A DNA stretch of 64,000 nucleotides from JALZKA01 sp963725035 (GCA_963725035.1 CAVRWX010000010.1:62001-126000); one strand, 5' to 3'. Numbered from the stretch's first letter, positions 9,163 to 17,256 are shown. Numbers and translations are program-made. The notes: generated by a model not told the origin, from the sequence alone.

Positions 9163-10266
9163 ATGAAGCCGAAATATCACCTCGCCCAGCTCAACATCGG
9201 CCGCCTCGTGGCGCCCGTCGATTCGCCCCTGGTCGCCGATTTCATGGCCCTTCTCGACCCCGTGAACGCGCTCGCGGACGCCGCGCCGGGGTTCGTCTGG
9301 CGCCTCCAGACCGAGGAGGGCAACGCGACGTCGCTCCATATATATGGGGACGACACGCTGAACGTGAACATGTCCGTCTGGGAGTCGAAGGAGGCGCTCT
9401 GGGACTTCGTCTACGCGAGCGACCACCTGGCCGTCATGCGCCGCCGGCGCGAGTGGTTCAAGCGGATCGAGCAGTTCATGTGCCTGTGGTGGGTGCCCGC
9501 CGGGCACGTGCCGGACATCCCTGAGGCGGAGGAGCGGCTCGACCAGCTTCGCGCGGACGGGCCGGGGCCCGCGTCCTTCACCTTCAAGCAGGACTTCCCC
9601 GCGCCCGGCTCGGTCGAGCCCGAGGTGGTCGTCTTCGACTGCGACGGCGTCCTCGTCGACTCCGAGCCGACCACCGCCGAGGTCATGGCCGAGCTCATCA
9701 CCGAGGTCGGCGTCCCGACCACGCCCGAGGACGTGATGCGCGAGTACGTCGGGGACTGGTGGCCCGACTCGATGCGCAAGATCGAGGAGAAGCTCGGACG
9801 CCCCCTGCCAAGCGACTTCACCCAGACCTACCGCTCCCGCCAGGACGCGGCGCTCTCTCAGGGCGTCGAGCCGGTCGCGGGCGTGATCGACGTGGTCGAC
9901 GCGGTCGAGGCCGCCGGGCTCAGGACGTGCGTCGCCTCGAACGGCCCGCATCCGAAGATGGAGATCACGATGGGCTCCGCGGGCGTGCGCGAGCGCTTCG
10001 AGGGCCGCATCTTCAGCTCGGCCGACGTTGAGCGCGGGAAGCCCGCGCCCGACCTGTTCCTCCACGTCGCCGAGGAGATGGGCGTCGCGCCCGAGGCCTG
10101 CATCGTCATCGAGGACTCGGCGCTCGGCGTTCGCGCCGCGCGGGCGTCGGGGATGTCCGCCTACGGCTACACGGGCCACGCTCCCGCCTCGAAGCTCGCC
10201 GCGGCCGGCGCCCACGCGTTCGATTCCATGGCCGAGCTGCCCAGGTTGCTCGGCCTCGAGTCCTGA
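9163..10266 (+). CDS. DUF3291 domain fused to a HAD-family phosphatase
   Basis: Two-domain protein of 367 residues. Residues 1-150 match the DUF3291 pattern (KYHLAQLNIGRL, PGFVWRLQTEEGNA, MSVWESKEALWDFVY, MCLWWVPAGHVP), a ferredoxin-like fold resembling monooxygenase-type domains. Residues 160-367 are a complete HAD hydrolase of the beta-phosphoglucomutase type: motif I DCDGVLVDSE, motif II VASNGP, motif III around the Lys of ERGKPAPD, motif IV VIEDSALGVRAA. The two parts are in one uninterrupted frame with a short linker (PAPGSVEPE). ATG 9163 gives the natural DUF3291 start; an upstream GTG at 9130 is possible. Each domain usually occurs alone, so this is either a genuine fusion or a lost stop. 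The substrate is not predictable. Confidence 0.85.
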   Translation: MKPKYHLAQLNIGRLVAPVDSPLVADFMALLDPVNALADAAPGFVWRLQTEEGNATSLHIYGDDTLNVNMSVWESKEALWDFVYASDHLAVMRRRREWFKRIEQFMCLWWVPAGHVPDIPEAEERLDQLRADGPGPASFTFKQDFPAPGSVEPEVVVFDCDGVLVDSEPTTAEVMAELITEVGVPTTPEDVMREYVGDWWPDSMRKIEEKLGRPLPSDFTQTYRSRQDAALSQGVEPVAGVIDVVDAVEAAGLRTCVASNGPHPKMEITMGSAGVRERFEGRIFSSADVERGKPAPDLFLHVAEEMGVAPEACIVIEDSALGVRAARASGMSAYGYTGHAPASKLAAAGAHAFDSMAELPRLLGLES

Positions 10267-10280
10267 CTAACCTTTCGGTC

Positions 10281-11030
10281 ATGCCCGCCCAGGCCTACGC
10301 CGGCAAGGAATGCGTCTGCCAGCTCCGCAAGGGGATCTGCGACCAGGCGTGCGTCCGGGACATGCTCGAGACGCCCTTCTACATCGCCTGCCTCAAGCTG
10401 ACGGGCCGCAAGTGCCTCGTCGTGGGCGGCGGCGACATCGGCCTCGAGAAGGCCGAGGGACTCTTGGCATGCGACGGCGACGTTGTGGTGGTCGCGCCCG
10501 AGGCCTGCGAGGAGATCCGGTCGCTCGCCGACGAGGGCTCGATCGAGTTGCTGCGCCGCCCCTATGAGCCAGGGGACCTCGAGGGCAAGTTCATGGTGAT
10601 CGCGGCGACCGACGACTCAGAGGTCAACATCGGCGTCTTCGACGACGCCGAGAAGCGGGCGATGCTGGTGAACGTCGTCGACGTTCCCCCGCTCTGCAAC
10701 TTCATCCTGCCGGCGATCGTCCGCACCGGACCACTCGCCATCGCGATCTCGACGGCCGGCGCCTCCCCGGCCCTCGCCAAGCGCATGAAGCGCGAGATCT
10801 CCGAGCTCTTCGGCGAACCGTACGCGCGCCTCGCGATCATGCTCAACGACGCGCGCGGCTGGGCGAAGCAAAACCTGCCGACCTACCAGGACCGCAAGGA
10901 ATTCTTCGAGGGGATCGTGAACGGCGATCCCGACCCGGTCGAGCTGGTCCGCGAGGGCCGCGAGGCCGAGGTGCTCGACCTGATCGAGCAGGCGAAGGGC
11001 CGCAGCGTCGCGGCGCCGACCCCCAACTAG
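10281..11030 (+). CDS. Precorrin-2 dehydrogenase / sirohydrochlorin ferrochelatase-type protein
   Basis: Resembles the N-terminal half of CysG and yeast Met8, which oxidises precorrin-2 with NAD and can insert iron to make siroheme for sulfite and nitrite reductases. Visible motifs are an NAD-binding Rossmann fold (KCLVVGGGDIGLEKAEGLL), VIAATDDSEVN, VNVVDVPPLCNFILPAIV and ISTAGASPALAKRMK. The conserved Asp in the DVPPLCNF segment is the family's catalytic residue. Before the usual start (METPFY-like) lies a 29-residue extension with a cysteine cluster (ECVCQLRKGICDQACV), which could bind metal. If the ATG in DMLETPFY were used, that cluster would be lost. It stands apart from other tetrapyrrole genes here. 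Confidence 0.87.
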   Translation: MPAQAYAGKECVCQLRKGICDQACVRDMLETPFYIACLKLTGRKCLVVGGGDIGLEKAEGLLACDGDVVVVAPEACEEIRSLADEGSIELLRRPYEPGDLEGKFMVIAATDDSEVNIGVFDDAEKRAMLVNVVDVPPLCNFILPAIVRTGPLAIAISTAGASPALAKRMKREISELFGEPYARLAIMLNDARGWAKQNLPTYQDRKEFFEGIVNGDPDPVELVREGREAEVLDLIEQAKGRSVAAPTPN

Positions 11031-11097
11031 CGCCATTGGCGCAAAGTTGTCACAGCCCGCGCGGGTTTTGCGCATCCGTGCGTGCGACAATGAGCGC

Positions 11098-11367
11098 GTG
11101 ACCGAGTCTGAGTTCTTCGAGAGATTCGACGCCCATATCGTCCGCATGGACGGTGCACTCTCCGGCATCGAGGAAGAGATGCGGCTAAGCCGTGAGCAGC
11201 ATGCGGATCTGCGTGCGTTCACCCGGGACCTCACAAGGCGCAACGAGATCGTCCTCGGCGAGATGTCGAGCAGCATGTCGGAGATGGCGACCAATCTCAC
11301 CGACCTGAGCGCGCAGACTCGCGCTCAGACAGCCGCGATCCTCAACGTCCTCGACCGCCTGAACTAG
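11098..11367 (+). CDS. Small coiled-coil protein of unknown function
   Basis: 89 residues from GTG 11098, VTESEFFERFDAHIVRMDG onward. Almost entirely helical with a heptad-like pattern of hydrophobics (LSGIEEEMRLSREQHADLRAFTRDL, IVLGEMSSSMSEMATNL), and rich in Glu, Arg and Ser. No membrane segment, no cysteine. An alternative start at 11047 would add a basic leader. Genes with this look often encode small dimerising proteins, but I recognise no family. Confidence 0.6.
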   Translation: MTESEFFERFDAHIVRMDGALSGIEEEMRLSREQHADLRAFTRDLTRRNEIVLGEMSSSMSEMATNLTDLSAQTRAQTAAILNVLDRLN

Positions 11368-11380
11368 ATCCGGCCGAGGC

Positions 11381-11968
11381 TCAGTCGGCCCACTCCCAGC
11401 TCGCGAGGATCTCGTCGAGGTCCTCGGACGCTTTGTCGAACTGGTCCTCCGAAGCCGTGGCGGTGATGTTGAAGCCCAGGCCGTCGTGGACGAGCGCGAC
11501 AGCGCGGAACCTGAGTTCCTGTCCGGACGGGGCTGCCGAGTACTCGATCGACTCGGCCTCCTCTCCATCGACCTGGGTTGGATCCAGGTCCTCGAGATCG
11601 TCGATCCCCGGGATCTGGCTGACGGTCCCGAAGGATGTCTCCACGTACTGGTCGTCGTTGAGGCCCGGCGGGATCTCCTCGGCCAGGACGTTGATGTTCG
11701 TCCTGAAATCTTCGGACTCGGGGCCGAACCAGACGGCCTCGGCCTCCAGGTTCAGCTGGTCCGCGGAAACCCCCAGAGCCGCTGCGGCGCCCTGGGTCGC
11801 CAAGCCCGTGGCCTTCTCGACGTCGCTGTCGTCCCCCTCGGTCCAGCCCTCCGGAAGCACCGCGTCGAAGCTCGGGGCGCTGACCGGCCCGCCCTCCTCC
11901 TCGTCCTCACCGCAGCCGGCGAAGAAGAGCAGGCCAAGGACGGCGAGCGCCGCGGCGCGGCGCGACAT
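11381..11968 (-). CDS. Secreted lipoprotein of unknown function
   Basis: Begins MSRRAAALAVLGLLFFAGCG: a basic n-region, a hydrophobic core and a lipobox (FAGC), so it is exported and lipid-anchored at the cysteine near residue 19. An acidic linker (EDEEEGG) is followed by a mature domain of about 170 residues with alternating beta-strand-like segments (FDAVLPEGWTEGD, ELRFRAVALVHDGLGFNITATAS) ending ILASWEWAD. That pattern resembles the small PsbP/LpqN-like lipoproteins of actinobacteria, an uncertain comparison. ATG overlaps the stop of the upstream hemolysin III gene by one base (TGATG), so the two are co-transcribed. Confidence 0.72.
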   Translation of the reverse strand: MSRRAAALAVLGLLFFAGCGEDEEEGGPVSAPSFDAVLPEGWTEGDDSDVEKATGLATQGAAAALGVSADQLNLEAEAVWFGPESEDFRTNINVLAEEIPPGLNDDQYVETSFGTVSQIPGIDDLEDLDPTQVDGEEAESIEYSAAPSGQELRFRAVALVHDGLGFNITATASEDQFDKASEDLDEILASWEWAD

Positions 11969-12771
11969 CACGCAGCGGGCAGAGCGAAAAAGGCCACTGC
12001 CGCGAAGTGCGCCGCCGCGGCCGCGATGACGAGCGCGTGGAAGATCTCGTGGTAGCCGAAGACCGTCGGCGACGGGTCGGGGCGCCCGACCGCATAGACG
12101 ACGGCTCCGGTGACGTAGAGGGCACCGCCCGCGGCGATCAGGATTCCCGCGGTCAGGCCGGCCTCGGCGATGATCGCGGGGAAGCCGACCGCGCCGATGA
12201 GCCCGACCGCTACGTAGACGCTGGCCGAGATCCACTTGGGCGAGTCAGTCCACGCGAGCTCGACGATCGTCCCCGCCAGGGCCCCGCCCCAGACCGCGAT
12301 GAGAAGGGCGGTCGCAAGCGGCGGCTCCATGACGAGCACCGCGAACGGGGTGATCGTGCCGGCGATCAGGAAGAAGATCATCGTGTGGTCGAGACGGCGC
12401 ATCCAGCGGCGCGCGGACGGCCGCTTCCAGTCCACCCGGTGATAGAGCGCGCTGACTCCGAAGAGGGCGGAGAGGCTGGCGGCGTAGATCGCAACGGACG
12501 CGCGCGCGTCTGCTCCGTTGGCGAGGATGATGAGGAGAGCGCCCAGGGCGAGCGAGACGAAGAACGCGTACTCGTGGGAGACGCCGCGAAGCCGGGGCTT
12601 GACCTTCGCGATCGCCTCGGCCGCGGCCTCCTTGGCATCGGCCATCGTCTCGCGTGCGGCGGCACGCTTCTCCGCCATCGACTCGAGCGCCGCGTCCCGT
12701 CGCTCGGCCATCGCGTCCATCGCCGCGTCGCGCTTCTCGGCGATGTTCTCGAGTGGTCCGCGTGCCTCCAT
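11968..12771 (-). CDS. Hemolysin III / PAQR-family membrane protein with N-terminal coiled coil
   Basis: Seven-helix membrane protein of the YqfA/PAQR group. Family hallmarks are visible: SALYHR after the first helices, LDHTMIFFLIAGTITPF in the middle, and GYHEIFHALVIAAAAAHF near the end; these His and Asp residues form the zinc site of PAQR proteins. Residues 1-55 are an unusual charged helix made of near-repeats (AEKRDAAMDAM, AERRDAALESM, AEKRAAARETM), about 11 residues each, ahead of the first membrane segment. The family is linked to lipid metabolism; haemolysis is historical. Overlaps the downstream lipoprotein gene by one base. Confidence 0.85.
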   Translation of the reverse strand: MEARGPLENIAEKRDAAMDAMAERRDAALESMAEKRAAARETMADAKEAAAEAIAKVKPRLRGVSHEYAFFVSLALGALLIILANGADARASVAIYAASLSALFGVSALYHRVDWKRPSARRWMRRLDHTMIFFLIAGTITPFAVLVMEPPLATALLIAVWGGALAGTIVELAWTDSPKWISASVYVAVGLIGAVGFPAIIAEAGLTAGILIAAGGALYVTGAVVYAVGRPDPSPTVFGYHEIFHALVIAAAAAHFAAVAFFALPAA

Positions 12772-12846
12772 CTCAGATCAATTCTTACGCATGGGAGTGG
12801 CATGCGCGCCGGATCTTCAAATGCGTTGCCTCGGGATTGAGCGGTG

Positions 12847-12862
12847 ACGCTATATGTAGCGT
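12847..12862. promoter_or_regulatory. NrdR box 1
   Basis: A perfect palindrome with arms ACGCTA and TAGCGT around TATG, 44 bases upstream of the nrdR start. It matches the form of the 16-bp NrdR box (an AT-rich core flanked by C and G). NrdR with bound ATP/dATP represses ribonucleotide reductase genes from paired boxes. Confidence 0.8.
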
Positions 12863-12877
12863 CGTGCTAGTCGCTAA

Positions 12878-12893
12878 GCACTACGCATAGGGT
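12878..12893. promoter_or_regulatory. NrdR box 2
   Basis: GCACTACGCATAGGGT aligns with box 1 and keeps the CTA and TAG elements at the same positions. Its centre is 31 bp from the centre of box 1, about three helical turns, the spacing characteristic of NrdR operators. It ends 12 bases before the nrdR GTG. Confidence 0.72.
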
Positions 12894-12905
12894 AAAATAG
12901 CGTGA

Positions 12906-13349
12906 GTGATCTGTCCCGACTGCCAAGCGCAAACGCACGTCGTCGAGTCGCGTTCGGCCGACGAAGGTGCCGCGGTGCGCCGCCGGCGCGAGTGCACGGG
13001 CTGCGGCTATCGCTTCACGACCTTCGAGCGCGTGGGAACAACCAGGCTCCAGGTAGTGAAGCGAAATGGCCGGCGCCAGCCGTTCGATGCGCAGAAGCTC
13101 CGCGGCGCGCTGGCGCGGGCGGCGCACAAGCGGGACGTCAGCGCAGCTCAGATCGCCGGCATCGTCGACGGCGTCGAGGCCGAGGCCGCGAAGCGAGGCG
13201 GAGTGATTTCAGCGGCGCGGATCGTCGAGGTCTGCCTCGAGCGGCTCGCTGCGATCGACCGCGGCGCGTACTTCCAGTTCGCCGGCACTCTGCCCGAGAT
13301 CACCCCGGAAATTGGGGCGTTACCGGCGCCCGATTCCGTCCGACCATGA
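12906..13349 (+). CDS. nrdR: Transcriptional repressor NrdR
   Basis: 147 residues, normal for the family. The N-terminal zinc ribbon (CPDC, then CTGCGYRFTTFERV) binds DNA. It is followed by the ATP-cone domain (VVKRNGRRQPFDAQKLRGALARAA), which senses dATP and ATP. GTG start at 12906; the usual MRCPxC start is here MICPDC. It lies 60 bases ahead of the class II ribonucleotide reductase gene and behind two NrdR boxes, so it most likely represses itself and nrdJ when deoxynucleotides are plentiful. Confidence 0.95.
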   Translation: MICPDCQAQTHVVESRSADEGAAVRRRRECTGCGYRFTTFERVGTTRLQVVKRNGRRQPFDAQKLRGALARAAHKRDVSAAQIAGIVDGVEAEAAKRGGVISAARIVEVCLERLAAIDRGAYFQFAGTLPEITPEIGALPAPDSVRP

Positions 13350-13409
13350 GAGGAAGGTCAGTCCCCCGCTAAAACCGGCGGAAGGCAGAAGACGAGGAGA
13401 ATTTTGACG

Positions 13410-16202
13410 ATGGCAACCACCAGCACCACCACTGAAGGAATCAAGGTCGAGCGCCGCCACACGACGCCCGGAGTCCACCCGTTCGACGAGATCGAGTGGG
13501 AGTTCCGCGACGCTGTCATCGGCGATCCCGAGAACCCCGCGTTCGAGCAGCGCGGCGTCGAGTTCCCGACGACGTGGTCGCAGAACGCCACGAACATCGT
13601 CGCGCAGAAGTACTTCCGGGGCCGGATGGGCTCCGACGAGCGCGAGTCCTCGGTCCGCCAGATGATCGGCCGCGTCTCCGGCACCATCGCCGGGTGGGGC
13701 CGCGAGGGCGGCTACTTCGCCTCCGACGAGGACGCCGACGCCTTCGAGGCCGAGCTCACCCACATCCTCCTTCACCAGAAGGCCGCCTTCAACTCCCCCG
13801 TCTGGTTCAACGTCGGCTTCGAGGAGCGCCCGCAGTGCTCTGCCTGCTTCATCCTGTCCGTCCAGGACACGATGGAGTCGATCCTCGACTGGAACACCAA
13901 GGAGGGTCAGATCTTCCGCGGCGGCTCCGGCTCGGGCATCAACCTCTCGAACATCCGCGGCTCCGTCGAGCACCTCTCCAAGGGCGGCCTCGCCTCCGGC
14001 CCCGTCTCCTTCATGCGCGGCGCCGACGCGTGGGCCGGCACGATCAAGTCGGGCGGCAAGACCCGCCGCGCGGCGAAGATGGTCGTCCTCGACATCGACC
14101 ATCCGGACATCGAGCACTTCATCTGGTGCAAGGCCGACGAGGAGGACAAGGCAGCCGCCCTCCGCGACGCCGGCTTCGACATGTCGATCGACGGCGAGGG
14201 CTTCACCTCGATCCAGTACCAGAACGCCAACAACTCGGTCCGCGTGACCGACGAGTTCATGCGGGCCTACGAGGCCGGCGAGTCGTGGGACCTCATCGCC
14301 CGTAATGGCGGCGAGACCGTGAAGACCGTCGACGCGAAGGACCTGATGAAGCAGGTCGCCGACGCCGCGTGGCGCTGCGCCGACCCCGGCATTCAGTACG
14401 ACACGACGATCAACAACTGGCACACCTGCCCGAACTCGGGCCGGATCAACGCGTCGAACCCGTGCTCCGAATACATGCACGTCGACGACTCGGCCTGCAA
14501 CCTGGCGTCGCTCAACCTGATGCGCTTCCGCCGCGCGGACGGCACCTTCGACACCGACGACTTCGAGCACGCGGTGGACGTCGTCTTCCTCGCGCAGGAG
14601 ATCGTCGTCACGCCGTCGAGCTACCCGACCGAGAAGATCGGCGAGAACGCCCGCGCGTTCCGCCAGCTCGGCCTCGGCTACGCGAACCTCGGCGCCTACC
14701 TCATGTCGAACGGCCTGCCCTACGACTCCGACGAGGGCCGCGCCGTCGCAGCCGCGATCACCGCGCTCATGACCGGTCGCGGCTACCGCAAGTCGGCCGA
14801 GGTGGCCGCTGCGGTCGGCACCTACGACGCGTACGCCGAGAACCGCGAGCCGCACTTGAAGGTCATGCGGATGCACCGCGACGCCGCGTACGAGCTGGAG
14901 GAGGAGATCGACACCGAGCTCCTCGACGCCGCCCGGCGCAGCTGGGACGAGGCGGTCGAGCTCGGCGAGGAGCACGGCTACCGCAACGCCCAGGCGACGG
15001 TGCTGGCTCCGACCGGAACGATCTCGTTCCTCATGGACTGCGACACGACGGGCATCGAGCCCGACTTCTCGCTCGTCAAGTTCAAGGAGCTCGTCGGCGG
15101 CGGCCAGATGACGATCGTCAACCGCTCGGTGCCGCTTGCGCTCAGGACGCTCGGCTACGACGACGCCGAGATCGCCCAGATCGAGGCCCACATCAACGAG
15201 CACTCCACGATCGTCGGCGCGCCGGCGCTGAAGGACGAACACCTCGAGGTGTTCGACGTCGCAGTGGGCCAGCGCGCGATCTCGCACATGGGCCACATCA
15301 AGATGATGTCGGCGACGCAGCCGTTCATCTCGGGCGCGATCTCGAAGACGGTGAACCTGCCGCAGACGGCGACGGTCGAGGACATCGCCGACGCATACGC
15401 CGAGGCGTGGCGCGGCGGCATCAAGGCGCTCGCGATCTACCGCGACGGCTCGAAGACCGCCCAGGCACTCCGCACCGACGCGCAGAATGACGGCGAGGTC
15501 GAGGACGCGGTCGAGGCGGCTCCGGTTCCCGCCCGGCACAAGATGCCGGTCGAGCGCCAGTCGATCACGCACAAGTTCTCGATCGGCGGGCACGAGGGGT
15601 ACATCACCGCCGGCCTGTATGAGGACGGCTCGGTCGGCGAGATCTTCCTCACCGACATCGGCAAGGAGGGCTCGACGATCAAGGGCCTCATGAACGCGTT
15701 CGCCACCTCGGTGTCGATCGGCCTCCAGTACGGGGTGCCGCTCGAGACGCTGGTCGAGAAGTTCGCGTACGTGCGCTTCGAGCCGGAGGGGATCACCAAG
15801 AACCCGGAGATCCCGTTCGCGAAGTCGCTGCCGGACTACATCATGCGCTGGCTCGCCTCCAGGTTCCTCGACGCGGACTACCAGGAGGAGCTCGGCATCC
15901 TCACGCCCGAGGTCAGGGCTCGCAAGGAGGCGCAGCAGACGCTGTTCGTCAACGAGGGCCCCGCGCCGATGTCGGCCGGAGCCGAGGGCGAGGCCGGAGG
16001 AGCCGCCGAACCCACGAACGGAGTTGCGAACGGCACGCCGAAGCCCGCGACCGCGGCTCTCACCGACACGCCCCCGGTCCGCCCGGCCCGCATGCGCGGC
16101 CTCGAGCTCGGCCCGGCGTGCGACCAGTGCGGCGGCATGATGCAGCGCACGGGCTCGTGCTACACGTGCTCGAGCTGCGGCAACAACACCGGCTGCGGCT
16201 GA
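13410..16202 (+). CDS. nrdJ: Adenosylcobalamin-dependent (class II) ribonucleotide reductase
   Basis: Makes deoxyribonucleotides using vitamin B12 to generate the thiyl radical, independent of oxygen. Landmarks in order: AAFNSPVWFN and CSACFILSV with the first redox cysteine; GGSGSGINLSNIR; the active-site stretch NPCSEYMHVDDSACNLASLNL with the radical Cys and the Glu of PCSE; APTGTISFLMDCDTTG; MSATQPFISGAISKTVNLP; and a C-terminal cysteine cluster (CDQCGGMM, CYTCSSCGNNTGCG) that re-reduces the active site and may bind zinc. About 930 residues. ATG 13410 is preferred to the TTG at 13404 because GAGGAG sits about 10 bases before it. No cobalamin riboswitch could fit in the 60-base gap to nrdR; control is probably by NrdR. 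Confidence 0.96.
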   Translation: MATTSTTTEGIKVERRHTTPGVHPFDEIEWEFRDAVIGDPENPAFEQRGVEFPTTWSQNATNIVAQKYFRGRMGSDERESSVRQMIGRVSGTIAGWGREGGYFASDEDADAFEAELTHILLHQKAAFNSPVWFNVGFEERPQCSACFILSVQDTMESILDWNTKEGQIFRGGSGSGINLSNIRGSVEHLSKGGLASGPVSFMRGADAWAGTIKSGGKTRRAAKMVVLDIDHPDIEHFIWCKADEEDKAAALRDAGFDMSIDGEGFTSIQYQNANNSVRVTDEFMRAYEAGESWDLIARNGGETVKTVDAKDLMKQVADAAWRCADPGIQYDTTINNWHTCPNSGRINASNPCSEYMHVDDSACNLASLNLMRFRRADGTFDTDDFEHAVDVVFLAQEIVVTPSSYPTEKIGENARAFRQLGLGYANLGAYLMSNGLPYDSDEGRAVAAAITALMTGRGYRKSAEVAAAVGTYDAYAENREPHLKVMRMHRDAAYELEEEIDTELLDAARRSWDEAVELGEEHGYRNAQATVLAPTGTISFLMDCDTTGIEPDFSLVKFKELVGGGQMTIVNRSVPLALRTLGYDDAEIAQIEAHINEHSTIVGAPALKDEHLEVFDVAVGQRAISHMGHIKMMSATQPFISGAISKTVNLPQTATVEDIADAYAEAWRGGIKALAIYRDGSKTAQALRTDAQNDGEVEDAVEAAPVPARHKMPVERQSITHKFSIGGHEGYITAGLYEDGSVGEIFLTDIGKEGSTIKGLMNAFATSVSIGLQYGVPLETLVEKFAYVRFEPEGITKNPEIPFAKSLPDYIMRWLASRFLDADYQEELGILTPEVRARKEAQQTLFVNEGPAPMSAGAEGEAGGAAEPTNGVANGTPKPATAALTDTPPVRPARMRGLELGPACDQCGGMMQRTGSCYTCSSCGNNTGCG

Positions 16203-16226
16203 GCATCGGCCAAAAGCGATTCGTGC

Positions 16227-16252
16227 GAAGGGCGCCTGCGGGCGCCCTTCGT
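16227..16252. terminator. Strong hairpin terminator after nrdJ
   Basis: An 11-bp perfect stem (arms CGAAGGGCGCC and GGCGCCCTTCG) closes a TGCG tetraloop 24 bases after the nrdJ stop. No long T run follows, as is usual in high-GC genomes. Confidence 0.75.
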
Positions 16253-16334
16253 CGTTCAGGGACGAGGTTTGGAAAATCGAGAGTGGAGTTCGACCGCTAT
16301 ACGCGGCTCAACCCCACTGTCGACCCGAAGGCAC

Positions 16335-16913
16335 TTAGAGGCTGTCGGCGATGAGGACGGCTAGGCCGAAGATGAACGCCGCGATCGTCACGGCACCGAC
16401 GATGCGGGTGTCGGGGCCGCCGTGGATGCCCGTCTCGTGGACCGCGGTGTGGCCCTTGCCGCGGGCGAGGAGCCAGCGGTTGACGGGAACGGTCACGACG
16501 AAGGCGATCGCGAGCGCGAACGAGAGCGAGCCCCAGAAGAGGATGTCGCCCAGGCCGGCCTCCATCGCGCCGGGGATGACGAGCAGGATCGCGTTGTCGA
16601 CGACCTCCATCGTCGCGATCGAGAGCGTGTCCGATGCAAGCGCGATCGGGACGACGACCGAAAGGGCAAGGCCTGCGCGCAGCAGCGGCAGGCTGGTGAG
16701 CAGATAGCCGAAGGTGAACGCGAGCGTGATCGCCAGGGCGATCGTGCCGGCGTCGGAGAAGCCCAGGGCGGTGCCGATCGCGACGCCCGCGACCTCGCCG
16801 ATGGCGCAGCCGGTCAGGCAGTGAAGCGTGGCGCTGACCGCCATCCCCGTGAGGGCGCGGCCCTCGGTGGGCATCTCGTGGTGGTGATGCGCGTGTTCGG
16901 CGTGCGCTTCCAT
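16335..16913 (-). CDS. DUF4396-type membrane protein, probable copper-related
   Basis: 192 residues with about five membrane helices. The N-terminus is rich in His (MEAHAEHAHHHHEMP), then comes the signature region TLHCLTGCAIGEVAGVAIG, with two cysteines four residues apart (C-x3-C) next to a Glu in a helix. Further helices (TFGYLLTSLPLLRAGLAL, DTLSIATMEVVDNAILLVIP, FALAIAFVVTVPVNRW) follow. ATG 16913 is preferred to a TTG at 16922. It is divergent from a CsoR-type repressor with a CsoR-like operator between them, which suggests a transition-metal (most likely copper) role. The family has no firmly established function that I know of. Confidence 0.75.
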   Translation of the reverse strand: MEAHAEHAHHHHEMPTEGRALTGMAVSATLHCLTGCAIGEVAGVAIGTALGFSDAGTIALAITLAFTFGYLLTSLPLLRAGLALSVVVPIALASDTLSIATMEVVDNAILLVIPGAMEAGLGDILFWGSLSFALAIAFVVTVPVNRWLLARGKGHTAVHETGIHGGPDTRIVGAVTIAAFIFGLAVLIADSL

Positions 16914-16930
16914 GTCGCCCAACCTACCAG

Positions 16931-16947
16931 ATACCCCCTAGGGGTAT
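16931..16947. promoter_or_regulatory. CsoR-type operator
   Basis: A 7-3-7 palindrome, ATACCCC-CTA-GGGGTAT, centred between the divergent DUF4396 gene and csoR-like gene, 12 bases before the csoR-like ATG. C-tract/G-tract palindromes flanked by AT are the known operator form of CsoR/RcnR repressors. It overlaps the start-proximal region of both genes, so both are probably metal-controlled. Confidence 0.75.
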
Positions 16948-16959
16948 ATACTCGCCGCC

Positions 16960-17238
16960 ATGGAACATCCCGGCTACATCGAGAACCAGGACGCCCTCAT
17001 CAAGCGGATGCGCCGCATCTCCGGCCAGGTCGGGGGCGTCGAGAAGATGATCTCCGAGGAGCGCTACTGCATCGACATCCTCACCCAGATCTCCGCGATC
17101 CAGGCCGCGCTGGACAAGGTGGCAGTGGGAGTCCTCGACGACCACGTCCGCCATTGCGTCGTCGAAGCCGATGAGGCGAACCGTGACGAAAAGACCGAAG
17201 AGATGATGGGCGCGGTCGCCCGCCTTCTGCGGAGCTGA
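16960..17238 (+). CDS. CsoR/RcnR-family metal-sensing repressor
   Basis: 92 residues, an all-helical tetrameric repressor that leaves DNA on binding metal. It contains RMRRISGQVGGVEKMISEERYCIDILTQ, with the Cys that corresponds to Cys36 of M. tuberculosis CsoR. DDHVRHCV supplies the His-x3-Cys pair that completes the Cu(I) site. All three copper ligands are present, favouring CsoR over RcnR or FrmR. The palindrome just upstream supports autoregulation. Confidence 0.9.
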   Translation: MEHPGYIENQDALIKRMRRISGQVGGVEKMISEERYCIDILTQISAIQAALDKVAVGVLDDHVRHCVVEADEANRDEKTEEMMGAVARLLRS

Positions 17239-17256
17239 CGCCCTTCGCCGAAAGGT

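Noticed and set aside
13350..13409. Cobalamin riboswitch for nrdJ
   Set aside because: The gap is too short for one and the conserved B12-box is absent.
13320..15593. A 757-codon open frame antisense to nrdJ
   Set aside because: High GC content leaves antisense frames open. Its translation is low-complexity Arg/Val/Asp/Leu with no motifs, while nrdJ on the other strand is unmistakable.
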